NCBI RefSeq assembly: GCF_018139145.2 | Contig: NC_059471.1 | Coordinates: 208,711,494 to 208,775,493, forward strand | Origin: Gymnogyps californianus | Lineage: Eukaryota; Chordata; Aves; Accipitriformes; Cathartidae | Length of the DNA: 64,000 bases | Direction of reading: 5' to 3' | Notes under the pieces: model-generated | Told to the model about the DNA's origin: nothing | What the model saw: the letters and a program-made list of their open reading frames with translations, nothing else | The model's database searches: none | Shown: positions 12,466 to 25,714 of the stretch, in pieces | Layout: the number at the start of each line of letters is the position of its first letter | Position numbering within the stretch: the stretch's first letter is position 1 | Made by a program: the position numbers and the translations under genes

Positions 12466-15400
12466 TTCTGCCCCTTTCGTAAAAGGAAAAAAAAAAAGAA
12501 AAATCTACAGGCCATCAATACTATTAATACATCTAATCCTAAATGTAAAGCAGAAATGTAGGCACATAGTCTTCCTCTGAGAGAGAAACGGTGTGGGAGT
12601 GTGTTTAAGAATATTCCACAGAGAGAAACAATATTCTGTACTTCTATAGCCCTTCTATTTGAGGATCTTTACAATTTTCCCAAATGCCTATGTAGCAGTT
12701 CTAGCTAGGGGCAGAACTAAAGGAACTATACTAACTTCATTTCATCACAAAAATTGTGAATAATCTCCATTTCCATATAAATTGCAGTGTTAGTAACACT
12801 GGAACCCCCTCAAGTACTCTTTGGACCAAAACAAATATTTCACACAGAAATATTTCAAAGTTTTATCATTTTTAAAAGACAACTCAACAAGGCTTGTTTG
12901 AATCTGCTCTCTGATCAGTTTGAACCCAGACTAAACTCCATCCTCTTTTACAGAACACCTCCAGCTTTACTTCAGCACATTTGAGAGTTGATATCTAAAT
13001 TAATACTTTGAGAATGTTAAAAAAAGCTTTGGGTTTTGTTGCAGGTTTTTTAACTCATTTCTTTACAACTTATGATTATAACAGCTGATGGTCAGATTCA
13101 AGTCCTTAATTTTTTTCTACTTTGTTTTGCATTACTTATATAACCCTGAATATCCCCCCAAGTCTAAGTTTACATAGGGCTTACAGTTTCAAAGCTATTT
13201 TTCCTGGTATTAAAAAGCTTAGACTTTATGGCACGTCACTATCCACAGTGATGGCAGTTTTATTTTTGTTTATATGTCATTTCCAGTCCATGTTGCATTC
13301 TGGTTCTTATGCACTACTACAACACAGCAGGGTCTAGACTGCAAACCACAGGGAATATTTCAATTCAATCAATAGCTTCCTTTACTGTCACATAATCAAC
13401 AAAGATTTAATAGAGTCATTTCTATTAATTTTATTGTAAGTATAAGCAAAACTTATCTGGATTCACCAGAAGAATTATAGTCATCTTCCTTATATGAATA
13501 GTATTTTAAATTATTATATATTCCTTTCTCTGTACAAGCTAATAATAACGATAATAACTGAAGAAAATTAATGCATTTCTGACTGCTTAAATTCTCTTCA
13601 GTTACTGAAAAATCTTCATGCCCAAGATTTTATTGCTACTTTATTTGCTACTGTTTAGGATACTTGGAGATGCAAGACATTAATAAAAACAAATACAAAT
13701 ACAAAAATCATTATGAAGATTTGAACCAAATCATGATATTCTTAAATCACCAAAGGCTGTGATATGATTGTACATAAAAATGGAAGCAGAAAGAAAGAGC
13801 AAAAAATCAAGGCTGTAGTATCTAGAGCAACTGATACGGAAAATTCCTAGCTCTACCAAAAGAAGGGGGGAAAAAAAAAATAGACATCCCCCCCAAAAAA
13901 ATTCCAACAACAACAAAAACCAAGGAAATATTTTCAGATTGGGTTAAAAAATTCTTTTTCCTGTTGAATTGAAAAATAAAGGTGTAAATCCAGTAAAATG
14001 TTCTACTTGATCTGAAATTATACACTCCACTTCGGGAGACTCGACCTTTCCCCCCCCCTTTTTTCCATTAGGATTAAGTCAACTTTCATTCAGACACGTT
14101 GTTTCAAAAACAGTCAGAACAAATAAAATATTTTTTAGAACTCACTTTGCCTCCATCCAGAAGAGCTTTTGGCACATAAACAAATCCTACATCAATACGC
14201 ACAGTTTCACATTATCTGAGTGTGCAATTTTCAGCAAGTATCTAAGTAAAAAATTATACCTGGCTCCAAGACTAATTTTAAATGGTCTCTCAAAAGCATA
14301 CTGAAACAGTGGATGAATTACGGACTAATATAGATAAAATGCATGAAAAGTAATCCCTCCTAAAAACTACCTAGAAGACAAGCATTCACATAGGCACACA
14401 TACTCATCAAGGGTGGGCTCACAGAGCAGAGCTCACATACAGCCAAGTTTCCAATATTAACAGTTTTAACACTCCACTTGATCATCAACTTTACAGATGC
14501 CCATCATAAAGAACGTAATGATATATTATTACACTTTAAACCCTTGCTCAGTCTGTGTTGTATGTATCTTCCAATAACTAGTTCAAAGGGGATGAAAATT
14601 TACTCAGCTATCGAGCATATGCACTGATCATTTAGATTTAACTATAGTAGTTCATGCTTTTTGCCTAGCTTTATCAAAAACTACACATAAGTGTTTAAAA
14701 AAATGGATAGTCCCTCAGATGTCCTTGCTCATTTTCAGAAAGTGTGCTCCTATTCAAATGTTCTAGAGGGCTGAATCTTTTTTGGGGAAGTGCTGGTTTC
14801 TGTTGCTAATGGCTCATGGGAGTGGTTTTGGCAAAAAAAAAATTTAAAAAAATGAGAAAAATATATCACCATGTAATAAAATAAATACACACCTGCTACA
14901 AGGTTCTGATGTGTGTGAAAAGAAAATGGAATAGAGTACCAGTCATCAAACCTGTTTATATAATTTTTTCCGTTACTTTATGCAACTGTTGCTAGGCATT
15001 CATGTGCCGTGGTGATGAGTGGAGTGTGAATACCTAGACAGACATATGTTACTGAACACATTATGTATGGTGTGTTATCTCTCTAGACTGCTGTACAAAA
15101 CCAAGATACCAACTATCCCTTTTCCCCAAGGCGACCGCAATGTCAGATGGTTCAGAGAAATAGTTCAAGGGGTCTGACCTTGTGGCAATACAGGTATCAC
15201 TTTCTGCTCTTAGTTACACAGTTCTCTCTAGTGAGTTAAAACAGACAGAGTACATGTACTACTGCATTTTAAATAAGAGGTTTAAATGAAAAGAATGAAT
15301 AAAAATTTTAAAAATCAGCACTTTTTGTAATGGTTTTACAATGCATGCAATCTACTTCCTGAGCCAGTTTGTAAAGCCTGCTATATTCTTTCCAGAATCA

Positions 15401-17198
15401 GCTAGAAATATAGAATATAGAAATTTAGAAAGATCTAGATTGGAAAAGTAATTCACTCTGTTAGTTTTGAAGACTGAACTATCCTGTAAGAAACTTGTAA
15501 GAAGAATACCTTAAGAAGGTAGCTCAAGCAGCCATACAGGGGAAAATGTTAGAGAACAAAAGTAACATAAATTCTTTTCTAAATAAATGCCTTTCACTCT
15601 CCCCACATCCAATTTGAAATTATTGCTTTCCGATCGGTAATGTGTTTTAACATAAGCAATAAAAACAGTGGCTATAAAGGGCATGGGAAAGGCACAACAC
15701 AGGATTACAAAATCATGAAACTTGGCAAAAAGAACAGCAGGAAAAGTCAAAGTATAACAATAAGAGGTGAAGATACAGTCAGTAAGTGCATGGGTAAGAG
15801 ACAAAGACTTTTGGTCAATAACACTTTTGGAGAACTTAAAATAAGAGAAGCCAAAAGAAAAAACTTGCACCATAATCAAGAAAACTGACAGCTAAGACAC
15901 AGACCATGGTTTTCATGCTAGACAGGAAGAAATGTGTAAACTATTGTAAAGGAGGAATCAGAAACTTTTGTTAATAATTTAATATTGAAAGGAAAGGGAC
16001 ATTAGAAGGAAAGTTTGAGAATAACTCAAGTGGGAACCTTTGCAGCTGAAATACGTCAAATTTTTTTTATGTGCCAGAGCAGGTTCTATTACTTTGCTCC
16101 AACTGTTCAGTAATAGTCAGATGTGATTTTTGCTGCACTTCGCTGCAGATTGGAGCAGGACACCCACAACGAAGTTTCAGCAAGACAGCTGGTGGTGCAA
16201 AGCTGAGCAAATGAGAAAAGTCTGAGTGGGAGTCAGGAGATTGGAACTAATAGCTGAATAAATTAGATGTCCAATACCTTCATTTACTGAAATGATTTCA
16301 TCATGAAATAAATGCATATCCTGCGTTTATTTCAATGTGTAATATGAAATTCAAATCTGCTTTTACATATGTATGTAATCAGTTAGTCTCAAATGCAGCT
16401 GTATTTATTGTCTTAAAGTCCTGAATTTCTCACTTACAGAGTACCCACTTCAAAAACTAGTAGTTATTCACGGAATTTCCAAATACTTTGAGATCTTCTT
16501 ACATAAACTCTCTCTCAAAATCCATTTCATTTGAACATACCAAATATGTTGACCATTTCCATGGGAAATCTGAAGTTTTTAAAGGAAGACAAACTTGGAG
16601 CTCCAAGAGACTCCAGGAGCACACTACAGAAATAAACAACTTAGCACCCACAAATAAATGTAAGAAATTTTGGCCTAAAAACATTCTGTCAGAACTTGAA
16701 GGTAAAGTTTTCTTACAAAAGTTCCTCTTTGACTTTAACATCAATGCACCACACTTCTTGTCCGTTATACATAAATATATTTTTTTTTTACCCCAAACTG
16801 TCCAGAATGACATGCTTTATGACCTTTCCTCATATAAGCTTTGAGCCTATATAAACTTTGAGCACTTGGTTAGTTGCAGATGCTCTGAAATTTCTGCACA
16901 GGGCTGTTCAAGTCACTCCTTTTCCAGTCCAAGCATTAATGCCAACTATCTCAATTCTGAATTTCCCTAAACTCAAACAAGAGAGTACACTCCTAAACGA
17001 TGCAGTGTGCTACCAGTGGTTACTGCAATTAGTCTTTCAGGTTTAAATTTGCAATCTTAACAACAAATCAATAAATAATATACTTGCTGGATGCAAAAAG
17101 CCTGCTGTTTGTTACCAGGTACCCACTAATAAATATGCACACTGGAAAGAAACCTAACTGCTAGCAGTGTTCTTAAATCATTGTGGTACTAAGCAAAC

Positions 17199-17348
17199 AG
17201 GTTGTCCAGAGAGGCTGTGAAGTCTCCATCCTTGGAGATACTCAAGACTGCTATGAGCAACCTGCTTTAGGTGACCCTGCTTTGAGCAGAGGGTTGGACT
17301 ACATGATCTCCAGAGGACCCTTCCAGCCTCAGCGATTCTTTGATTCAA
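17199..17348 (+). mobile_element. CR1 LINE, 3' tail fragment
   Basis: About 150 bases match the end of the CR1 3' region: a gttgtccagagaggctgtga block, then tccttggagatactcaagac, ggttggactacatgatctcc and a terminal gattctttgattc-like tail at the right edge. This gives plus orientation, opposite to PCLO. It is 5'-truncated and non-coding, as most CR1 copies are. Confidence 0.85.
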
Positions 17349-18383
17349 TTTTAAACGTACGGATATTATTTGTCAGGTTCCAAATATAGCAGCAGTCTGT
17401 ACTTCTTCCTATCAGCATCTCTGATCAGCTAAACTAATACCAAAACATGACAAAAATAAGCTTCGCAAATACCCCTTCTGGCTATTTTATCACTAGTTAG
17501 TTTTCGGTGCCAGGTCTGCTATGCTTCAATTTCTATAAATTGACAAAAGTGTTGGTACTGAAAACAAACCCAAACTACATTGCAAATTTTAAATTAGCAT
17601 ATCAGGATGTATGAGAAGCTGTTCAAGCAATAAGAAGAGATCAGACATGCATATGAAGCCTTATTCCCATGCAGAGCAAGTAAAGGATATGTATAAGCGC
17701 ATAAATCAAGCTACTACAAACATCAGGTTAGAATAAGTTCATTTGAAGTCCTAATATTACTTTCTATGCCATTTCTATGTTATATAATTACAGCAAGAAT
17801 GGTGATCAAGGTTAGAAATAGTCCACAGAGATCTCTTAGCATCCCACAAGAATGAAGTAACCTGAGTATCACCAAGTCAAAACTCATGACTCAGGCTTTC
17901 GCTAATGAACACTCACACAGTTACAAAGCAAATCAACCCCACATCTTTTTCCAAAACACACAATGGGGCTATAAAGAGTCATTTTCATATTTTTTTTGCT
18001 TAGTTCTTACAGCAGCAAATTTTATTTATCCATAAACATATTAGCACATGACTATCGTGGTCTGATTATAAACATAGCCAGCGAGCGCTTAAAATCAAGC
18101 AAAATGGCAAAGAAGTCACATTGAGGTTCCTCCTCTTTTCATATGAAGAAAGAACACACTTCTAAACACTGTACAAACAGAGAACCATTACCTTCTTTTC
18201 TCCTCAATTTCACCACCTTTTACTCGTGAGCAGTTTTCCCAAATAGCATGATTTTTTTCACTGAACTAGTTAAGACCTTAAGTGATCATGATGATACATT
18301 GCAACACATCTGATGTTTCAGCATAATGAAGGTAAACTTAATTTTGTGCTCTGGTAGTGAACATCAGTTTAAAAACTACTCAC

Positions 18384-19638
18384 CTCTGTTATATGAGGAT
18401 TAGGATTGAATCCACACAGGCTGCAGACTACAGTATGACACTGTGTGCACGTGTTGTAATTGGCCTTTTCTGGAGCGTGCAGCAGCAGTTCAGTTGTTGT
18501 GCAAAGAGGACAGAAGGTTTTCTTTGGGGCGGACTCAGCGGGTTGGGTTGCACCGGCTTGCTTTTGCTGCGAGGGTTTTTCAGGCCCTGGTTGCTGGCCT
18601 GGTGGTTTTGTAAGTCCTGGTTGTTGTGCCGGGGGCTTTGTGGCCCCTGCAGTCTGAGAAGATGGTTTGGTAGGCCCTGCCTGTGGTGGCACTTGTTTTG
18701 CAAGCCCTGTTTGCTGCGAAGGTGGCTTCCCAGGTCCAGGCTGCGGCGGTTGTTTTGCAGGTCCTGTTTGCTGAGCAGATGGCTTTTCAGGTCCAGGTTG
18801 CTGAGAAGGCTGTTTTGGAGGCCCTGCTTGCTGGGAAGATGGCTTCACAGGACCTCCTTGCCGTGCCAGCTGTTGAGATGGTTGTTTTACAGGTCCCGGC
18901 TGCTGCAATGACAGTTTTGTGGGAGGTGGTGCTTGGGATGACATTCTAGCATTGTCTGGTTGCTGTGGTGATGGTTTTGTCGGGCCTGATGAAGGTTTTG
19001 CAGAAGTCTGTGGTTGAACAGGCTTTGTGGGTTCTGACTGTGGGGGCTGAGATTTTTGCGGTCCTCGCGGCTGGGGTGGTTGTTTCGCTTGTTCTAGCTT
19101 AGAGTCTGCTGGGTGACCAGGGCCCGGTTTCTGAACTTGCTTTGGTTCCCCAGGCAGCTGCTGCTGAGGCACTGCTTTGGAAGACTCAGATTGCTGGGGG
19201 CTAGGTCTGACAGGTCCTTGTTGTTGAACAGCTGGCTTTGGAGACGGTTGTTGAGCTGGATGTTTTGCAAGGCCCCTCTGCTCCTCAAGTTTACCTTGCT
19301 CTTTTTGGGTAACTTTTTGTTTCCTACTGGCTTCTTCATGGGCTGCATCTGAATCTGATATCAAATCAAAAGGATTGAATTTGTTCACAACTGAAGTGAC
19401 TGCACTCAATGGATTGGCTTCTGAGAGAAAACTGGGCATCATACTTGGCTTCTGATCTTCTTTAAAATCAGTCCTGGACTTCGATTCCCTTAGACTAATA
19501 GAAGAAGGGCTCCGACCAGGTGCCCGTTGTTCTGTCTTCAGCACATCTACTGTTCTGCTTTTACTTAAACTTGGTGGTCCCGGATCTGGAGGCTTACCTG
19601 GTTGCCTGGGATGGTGGCTTGTATCAAGTTCAGGATGT
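18384..19638 (-). CDS. PCLO: Piccolo exon 2: N-terminal block, Pro/Gln repeats, zinc finger 1 (first six Cys)
   Basis: Encodes about residues 81-499. It opens after a CTGCAG acceptor with [20 protein letters not shown] and continues through the Piccolo blocks [17 protein letters not shown] and [18 protein letters not shown] long Pro/Gln/Lys-rich stretch follows, made of degenerate ten-residue repeats of the type GPxKPxxQQP. The C-terminal end holds Cys457, 460, 478, 481, 486 and 489 of the first Piccolo/Bassoon zinc finger; its last two Cys lie in exon 3. In mammals these double zinc fingers bind the prenylated Rab acceptor PRA1, and the Q-rich region binds the actin-linked protein Abp1. The exon ends in GAG followed by the donor GTGAGT, phase 0. 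Its length, 1255 nt, is one completing base plus 418 codons, with no stop. The open frames on the opposite strand are shadows of the repeats. Confidence 0.95.
18558..18990 (-). repeat. In-frame 30-bp coding minisatellite of PCLO exon 2
   Basis: About a dozen degenerate units of ten codons (pattern GPxKPxxQQP) stand in tandem, some one codon short or long. This corresponds to the Pro/Gln repeat region of mammalian Piccolo, which varies in length between species. Units differ enough to be aligned individually. Confidence 0.85.
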
Positions 19639-20516
19639 CTGCAGACAGAAAATGTAACAAAATTAAAACAATGCAGAGTACTAGAAAAATAAGATAAAAT
19701 AAGATGTATCTGTGACCCTGGAAGTGCTCTGGTAACACTGTTAAGTTTCTCAGGTGTTTGCAAGACCAATGCTTATAACATAAGGTGCATGTAAAAAGTA
19801 TTTAAATAAGAATTATTCTTCTATAAAGACTTATACAAGTATCCAGTCATAGACTGATTTATTATTTAGAAAATAATCTGACAACAATGTTTAACCAGAT
19901 AATTTTCTCTTCAGAAATCTGAAGAACTCAAAGCTACAACTTACTATTTTACCTAAATCCAAATGACTAACTCTCCACTCTATCCCTTGGGATACAAACA
20001 TAGGGAGACAGAGAATACTAAAAGAAACAGAGGTGTCAGCAAATTAGCAGATCAAAGCATAGCCATACAAGAAAAACATTGCACAATACAAAATCTTTAT
20101 GTACTTGTGTTTTGGCTACTTGTACAAAATTTGGATATATTTACAATTCAATACGCAGCAGGGATTTAAACTCCTAAGATCCAAGTACGTGAAGGAGTAT
20201 ATGCTTCTTTTTAAAGTATTTATTTTGCCACCCATCCACTCACAAATCAGAAGAATTTTCAATCAGGTAAAACAGATGCCAGTTCACAGAATTAGTCCTG
20301 AAGCTTTTATTTTCTTTTTAAATAGAACTACTATAGAGCTTCCTCTCAGCATCATCCCAACAATTCACATTGCCCCACAATAAAAAGACAATCTCTCATT
20401 ATGCAGGGATTTTTCCCAATTCTCTAACAATAATATTTTGCTGTGTTTTCATATAGGAGAAAATAAAACTAAGAATGTAGGAACCAAAATCAAGATCATG
20501 TCTTCCTATGTGGCAT

Positions 20517-20668
20517 AGTATTCTACTTGTTGCTATACTCGGCTGCAGCTGGAAGAAATAATATTGTATTCAATGCTATTGCTAAAGGATGTAGTAAAAT
20601 ATTCTATTCAGTGCTATCACTGTGCTTTTGCTGGAAGATACGGTGTTCTCTTCAGCGCCATAACAGTG
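20517..20668. repeat. Degenerate tandem repeat, two units of about 81 bp
   Basis: Two diverged copies follow the pattern TATTCTA..GTGCTAT..GCTGGAAGA..TATTCAATGC. A weaker half-period of about 40 bases is visible (for example ATATTGTATTCAATGCTATT at 20561 and a similar string at 20599). No match to a known family was recognised. Confidence 0.4.
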
Positions 20669-23600
20669 TTGCAAATACAAAATTTTCAGTTTTCACTTTG
20701 AGAGATCCAGTTAACTGTGATCTTGTTTTTCCAGACACGACATTTCTTCTTGGGCATTCATGAGCAAAATAAACAATCATTCATTACATTTAACTGTATT
20801 CCTTAACTAAAAAATAAATAAATAAAAAATTGCACAATTCTGTTTAAGAGTTTTATCAGAAGTCTGCAGAATTACATATAGTAGACACATTGAAAAATAT
20901 ATTTTACACTGTTAATGTTACCATGGGTTTAGTATTATTTCTGATTATTATTTAGAGTTTTCATTACATACCTAGCAATGGCAATATAAAAGGACAAAGC
21001 TAAGGGGTAGCCATTTCTGTGCTCGTAATTCTCACAACACGGGATTTTCTCACAATCTTGTATCTGATTTTTTTTGTAAATTAAAAATTTCCACATGAAA
21101 TGCTTGTTAAGGATGAACTATTTCCAGCCTTCCATAACTCCATTTACCCCTCCCCATTTTTGTAAAATTATTGGCCGTAATACTGGGAAGTTTACAACCT
21201 TAATGTGCAACCCACTGAAATGAGGAGGTGTGTTTCACTGGCGTCAGTGAACATTGATTAACTCATTATTCATAAAGAGGATAATTCAGAAAAGCCCAAT
21301 GATAATCTAATTCTTTCAAATACTTGGCATTTTTGCTTGTTAAAAGAACAATTTTATACTCTCATTAGCAACTAGGTAGGTCCACCTGCAGTTCTGTTTC
21401 TTGTTATTTAGACAAGCATTCTAGGTTTACCTGAAGAGGTACTGCTTACTAAGTGAAACCATTTCAACTAGTCTATTAGGGGCAGTCTGGTACACTTCCA
21501 GCATTCATGTTTGCAAATGTCCAAGATGTTGGAAGGCTTCATTCAACAATGCTAAGAGTGACAAGGGAAAAAAAGAAAAGGATCAATGCCACTATTAAAA
21601 CTCAGGTCAGAAAACTGAGTACCATGCCCAAACCTTATAGCGCGAAGGTGGAAGAAAAAAAAAAACAAACCTAAAAGTGTTCTCAGAAATTGAACTTGGA
21701 CATTAACAAGAATAAGTAACAGTGGATCCCTTATTGTAACAGAGTTCTCCTCCTGCTTTGATTTTTTTTTCATTTTTATCAAAATAATGTGCTCCATAAA
21801 TTTTCACCTGATCAGATGTCAGGACCTGAAATGAGATTAAAACCTATGAATCTAGGAAATAAACCCAGGTGATTCTGCAAGGCTGCTGGTGTATTCTGAA
21901 GATCAGACTTGTCTTGCCTTTATACATAACAATGTTTCTAAGCAATGGAGACAGAGCGTGGTTAACTAGTGGAAGAAAAAGCCTTGAAAAGACAAGCTTT
22001 TTGAGAAACGTTACCTCCATCAAAAGCCAGGACTTGCTCCATTTAGTTTTAGGTAGCTGGAAATTGAAGCCTTCTTTTCTAGAACTATTTTACAACCAGC
22101 TACAGACTGACATCGAACAATTTCAATTAATCTGGAGAATCAGAAATCCTCAAAAAAAGTCTTGTCTTGATTTGACAAGAATTTTCGTATTTTTAAACCT
22201 TCTGAATCATGAAAAACCAACCACTGTTTTAAAGTCTTCAATCCAGACTCAACAAGCAAAATCATTTAGTCTGCCCTCACCTTATTCTTTTCTTTGTGCT
22301 GCTATGTTCCTCCTCACTTTGGCCTTGATTCACAGAGCTCATCTTTATTCATTTACATGAATACTACAGCCAAATCAAAGCTTATTTTGGAGTCAAGAGA
22401 AGATTTAACAAAAAGACTATTGGTCTAGTTCTTGAATGCCATGAACTATAAAAACCTATTTAAAGAGGCATGTCTTTTTCCCATTCATCAGTATAAATAG
22501 TTTTAAAGAGAAGTGCAATGACTACACAACTCCAAGACAGTTAGATCTTTTCATATCTACAGACAAGATACATATAAACTTATGCATACCCCTAGTGGCT
22601 AACTTTTTTTTTTTTTTTAAGTCCATAGAGTGATGGCATTAACGAAAATACATATTTCTTCTGGAAAATACACCATAAACATACTTTAGAAGTGCGACAC
22701 TCGGTAAGACTTCTTAGCATTTCCTCTCAAAATGCAGCAAATGTCTATTGTGAACAACTGAATGAACTGGAAAAAAAAAAAAAAAACAAACAAAAAAAAC
22801 CCCACCAGCTGCATTAGATGGTTCATATATTCAGTTTGGTCATCTAATCCTTTCAGATGATGTGGAACAATTCCTCAGCAAGTGGACACTGACACAGCTA
22901 CAGAGGCATTCAATGAAGCTAGAACAACTGGAACTTGCTTACAAATCGACTGTGTATGTTTCAGCTAAACTTCCTAACCATGAGTTTTCTGAAGACAGGT
23001 AATTGAAATAGGATAGAATGATTTCCATAGGTGCTAAGCATCCCAAACTCTGACTGGAACCTAGAGAATAAAACATTCAAAGAAAAAAAAAAAAGTTAAA
23101 AAGGTACATTTGATTTAGGCAGTTCACTTTTGCTGCTCTAGATCTAAATGCTTACATTAAAATCCATAATAAATATTAATCACATTTATTTAGCTATTGC
23201 ATTTTTGAAGACTTAAAAGCTTGAAGTCTATAGAAGTCCTAGAAGCCACAGCATGTATTTTATGGTGGTAAAGGTGCAACTATGTTTCCTGATACATACA
23301 TTACTTACTATTAAAAAGTCTGTAGTTGCAAAAATTGTTACTTTGGGGTATCATCAATCATGAGGAATTTGTACACTTCAAGACTCGGGTTACTTTGGGA
23401 GGGGAATGAAAGCATTTAGAATAGCAAATAATTATTAGTCTCTCAGGTAAGACTAGATAACGGCTAATGTTATAATGGAAATCACTGAGGAAAAATCCAT
23501 TTCACAACATGAAAAAAACTGACAATGCAATAGGGACACTGTCATAATGTAAGGCTATATAAACTGGAAGCCAGAATTCCTCTTTTGATCACTATTTCAG

Positions 23601-24739
23601 TCACTTAACATTTGCACTGGCATAACCATGCTAGAAAAAAAAGCTGTTGAGAACAACAGTTGCAGAGCATCAGTTAAGAGGTATTTTCCCCATCTGACTT
23701 CTTTGGCCACACTGACTAGAAAAAAGCTTGAAGCTAAGGAATCTGAGCCTCAGCAGGCTAGTTCTTAAGTTGAAGTCCAGAAAAGGCTGATCCTTAGTCC
23801 TTAGGAGAGTCTTACTCCAAGGGTTTGGATCAGGTTCTTAATAATTATTCCCATTATTCTTGGTAGATCTCAATAGCAAAGAGAGGTGTGCAAGAGGAGC
23901 AAGTAAAGCCGCAAAACAAGAGCAGAGACAAGTAGTAACCTCATTACAGTGTGACAGGCACAAAGATGCTACGATGGGAACTGCTACAACGCCACAAGAG
24001 AAGCTAGTTGATAGATTATTGCACTGAATGTTAAAATGTCAGCTTTGACTAAAAGTTAAAAGGCTGTAATTCACAAATATGGAGTGCCTTTACTTTAAAT
24101 AGAGAATGAAAGTATGGTACGCTAACAAGATCAAAGTAGTTTCTGATATCATAAATATGTTTGTAGGAAAGCAGCCATTTATAAATGCAGAAATATTCAC
24201 ATTGCAATGAGTTTAGCCTATTCTAAAATCTTCCAAGGACATTTATCTTACTTTTTACTGGAACATTAGCATGAAACAATAAACTTTTAAAGTCTTCGTG
24301 TCTTTGCTACATAGACTGTTATACAAAAGGGCATTTTGAGCTTAGTTTCACAGAACTAACGAATATGATTTTTTTTTCCCCATTAACATCTATAGAAGCT
24401 GGGTAGAGCCTTGAACTGAATGGAAAATTCTATTTCACATACAGTATCAATACCTGTTAAATAATTTTGCAAGACATAAAATAGGAAGATTTGATTTCCA
24501 GTTTTAAAAAATGGAGACCATGATCTCAGGTATAATCCCAATGACTTCAGTAGTTTGCCCAAGGATGAATCTGGTCCCACCCTCCTTGCTTCTCTTATTC
24601 TAGCATTCACTTATATAAACCTGCTATTATATAAACTCAAGATGCATTTATCTAGGGTGAGGCCAATACACAAGAACCGTGTTGAACAGTCGGTCGAGGA
24701 GACTCCTTTCAGCATCCTCCTTCAAGACAAACAACACAC

Positions 24740-24960
24740 CCAGCCCCGGAGACGGAGAGCAACAGAGACGCCGGCCCTGGATGACGGGCCGGGGAAGCCG
24801 GCCAGTTCAGGACCGCGGACAGGGGCACGGGCGGCGAACGGCGGCCACCGAGCGGGGAAGGCCGGCACCGGCACCGGCGCCGCGCAGAGAACCGGCCCCC
24901 GGACCGGGACGGGGGTACGGGCTTGTTGCACGTCGGGCAGTGAATGTACTAAGGGGCAGG
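24740..24960. promoter_or_regulatory. Small CpG-rich islet inside PCLO intron 1
   Basis: About 200 bases rich in CCGG, GGCACCGGC and GGGACGGGG motifs, separated from the main island by about 600 bases of ordinary sequence. It lies downstream of exon 1 in the gene's direction. It could be an internal or alternative promoter, an enhancer-like island or a divergent promoter. Open frames across it on both strands reflect the lack of AT-rich stops. No coding homology is recognised. Confidence 0.5.
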
Positions 24961-25356
24961 GAAAGGAAGCGGAAGGGAATTACCCTAGTCTTCGCAGAGG
25001 CACAACGAGGTAAAGCCATCGCTATCCAGAATACTGAATCCCGTGACAATCAATTTAATCTATTATTTCGCGTCTCTTTCCCCTTTCAACAAAAAAGGAG
25101 AAAAAATCTAGAAGAAAAATAAAGGGGGGAAAATGGACTGAAATAGACCTCCTCAATCCATGACTATTTAATGAAGCCAAATGGTAGTTGTAGAGGTTCA
25201 GAATTAGCAGAGTAATGGTTAGCAAATACATTATGCCCAAAAGCTTTGAAAGACTCAATCTCTTTCTCCAGAAAGAGAAGCTTACAGAAGCCATCAGCCC
25301 TGGGGAGAGCTTCCCTGGCTACTATCTGAGCGGTGGGGCATTCCAGCCCCGTAAAG

Positions 25357-25376
25357 CACACACACACACACACACA
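25357..25376. repeat. (CA)n microsatellite
   Basis: About ten CA units in PCLO intron 1, ending in GAGA; a likely polymorphic marker close to the promoter. Confidence 0.9.
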
Positions 25377-25681
25377 GAGAAAACCGAAACGTTGTCTGCA
25401 AATCTCTCCCCTCCCTAGACACAGAAACTACCCGTGCTCCGGATCGGTGCGAAGGGAGGGAAGGGGAGAGGGCGCAGCCCACTGGAACCGAGGACTGTCG
25501 TTATAATTAGAAACCACCGGAGTGGGAAAAGCTGGAGAGTGCAGGCTCCATCCCAGTGTCCGCACTCGTGCAGCCACCCCCTTCCCTCCCTCAGCCAGCA
25601 AAATGTAACGCCTGCTCCCGATGCAGGGAGCCCGGATCGTATTGCGACTCGCCCCCCGCCCCACCGCGAGGAGACGGAGAA

Positions 25682-25708
25682 GGGGGGAAGGGAGGAGCGG
25701 GAGAAGGG
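25682..25708 (+). other. Potential G-quadruplex beside the exon 1 donor
   Basis: Four G runs of three or more (25682-25687, 25690-25692, 25699-25701, 25706-25708) are separated by loops of 2, 6 and 4 bases. The G-rich strand is the template for PCLO, and the motif starts about 15 bases inside intron 1. Confidence 0.5.
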
Positions 25709-25714
25709 AGATTT

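Larger units (their letters stand above)
6587..18383 (-). other. PCLO: PCLO intron 2 (11,797 bp)
   Basis: Canonical GTGAGT donor and T-rich CTGCAG acceptor. The intron is AT-rich unique DNA with short A/T runs and one short CR1 tail. Two further items are described separately: a paired inverted repeat near 10.9 kb and a compositionally distinct block near 12 kb. No exon or RNA gene was seen. Confidence 0.85.

Noticed and set aside
18357..18911. 184-residue open frame on the plus strand, rich in Leu/Arg/Trp/Cys
   Set aside because: It is the antisense shadow of the PCLO Pro/Gln repeat codons in exon 2.
24520..24595. Motif like 'cccaatgacttcagtagttt' resembling a common old amniote repeat relic
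   Set aside because: Too short and too diverged to assign; similar scraps near 9690 and 47470 are equally weak.
24555..25122. Two overlapping Arg/Pro/Gly-rich plus-strand frames of about 150 residues
   Set aside because: They arise from the CpG-rich islet, where stops are rare; no recognisable domain.
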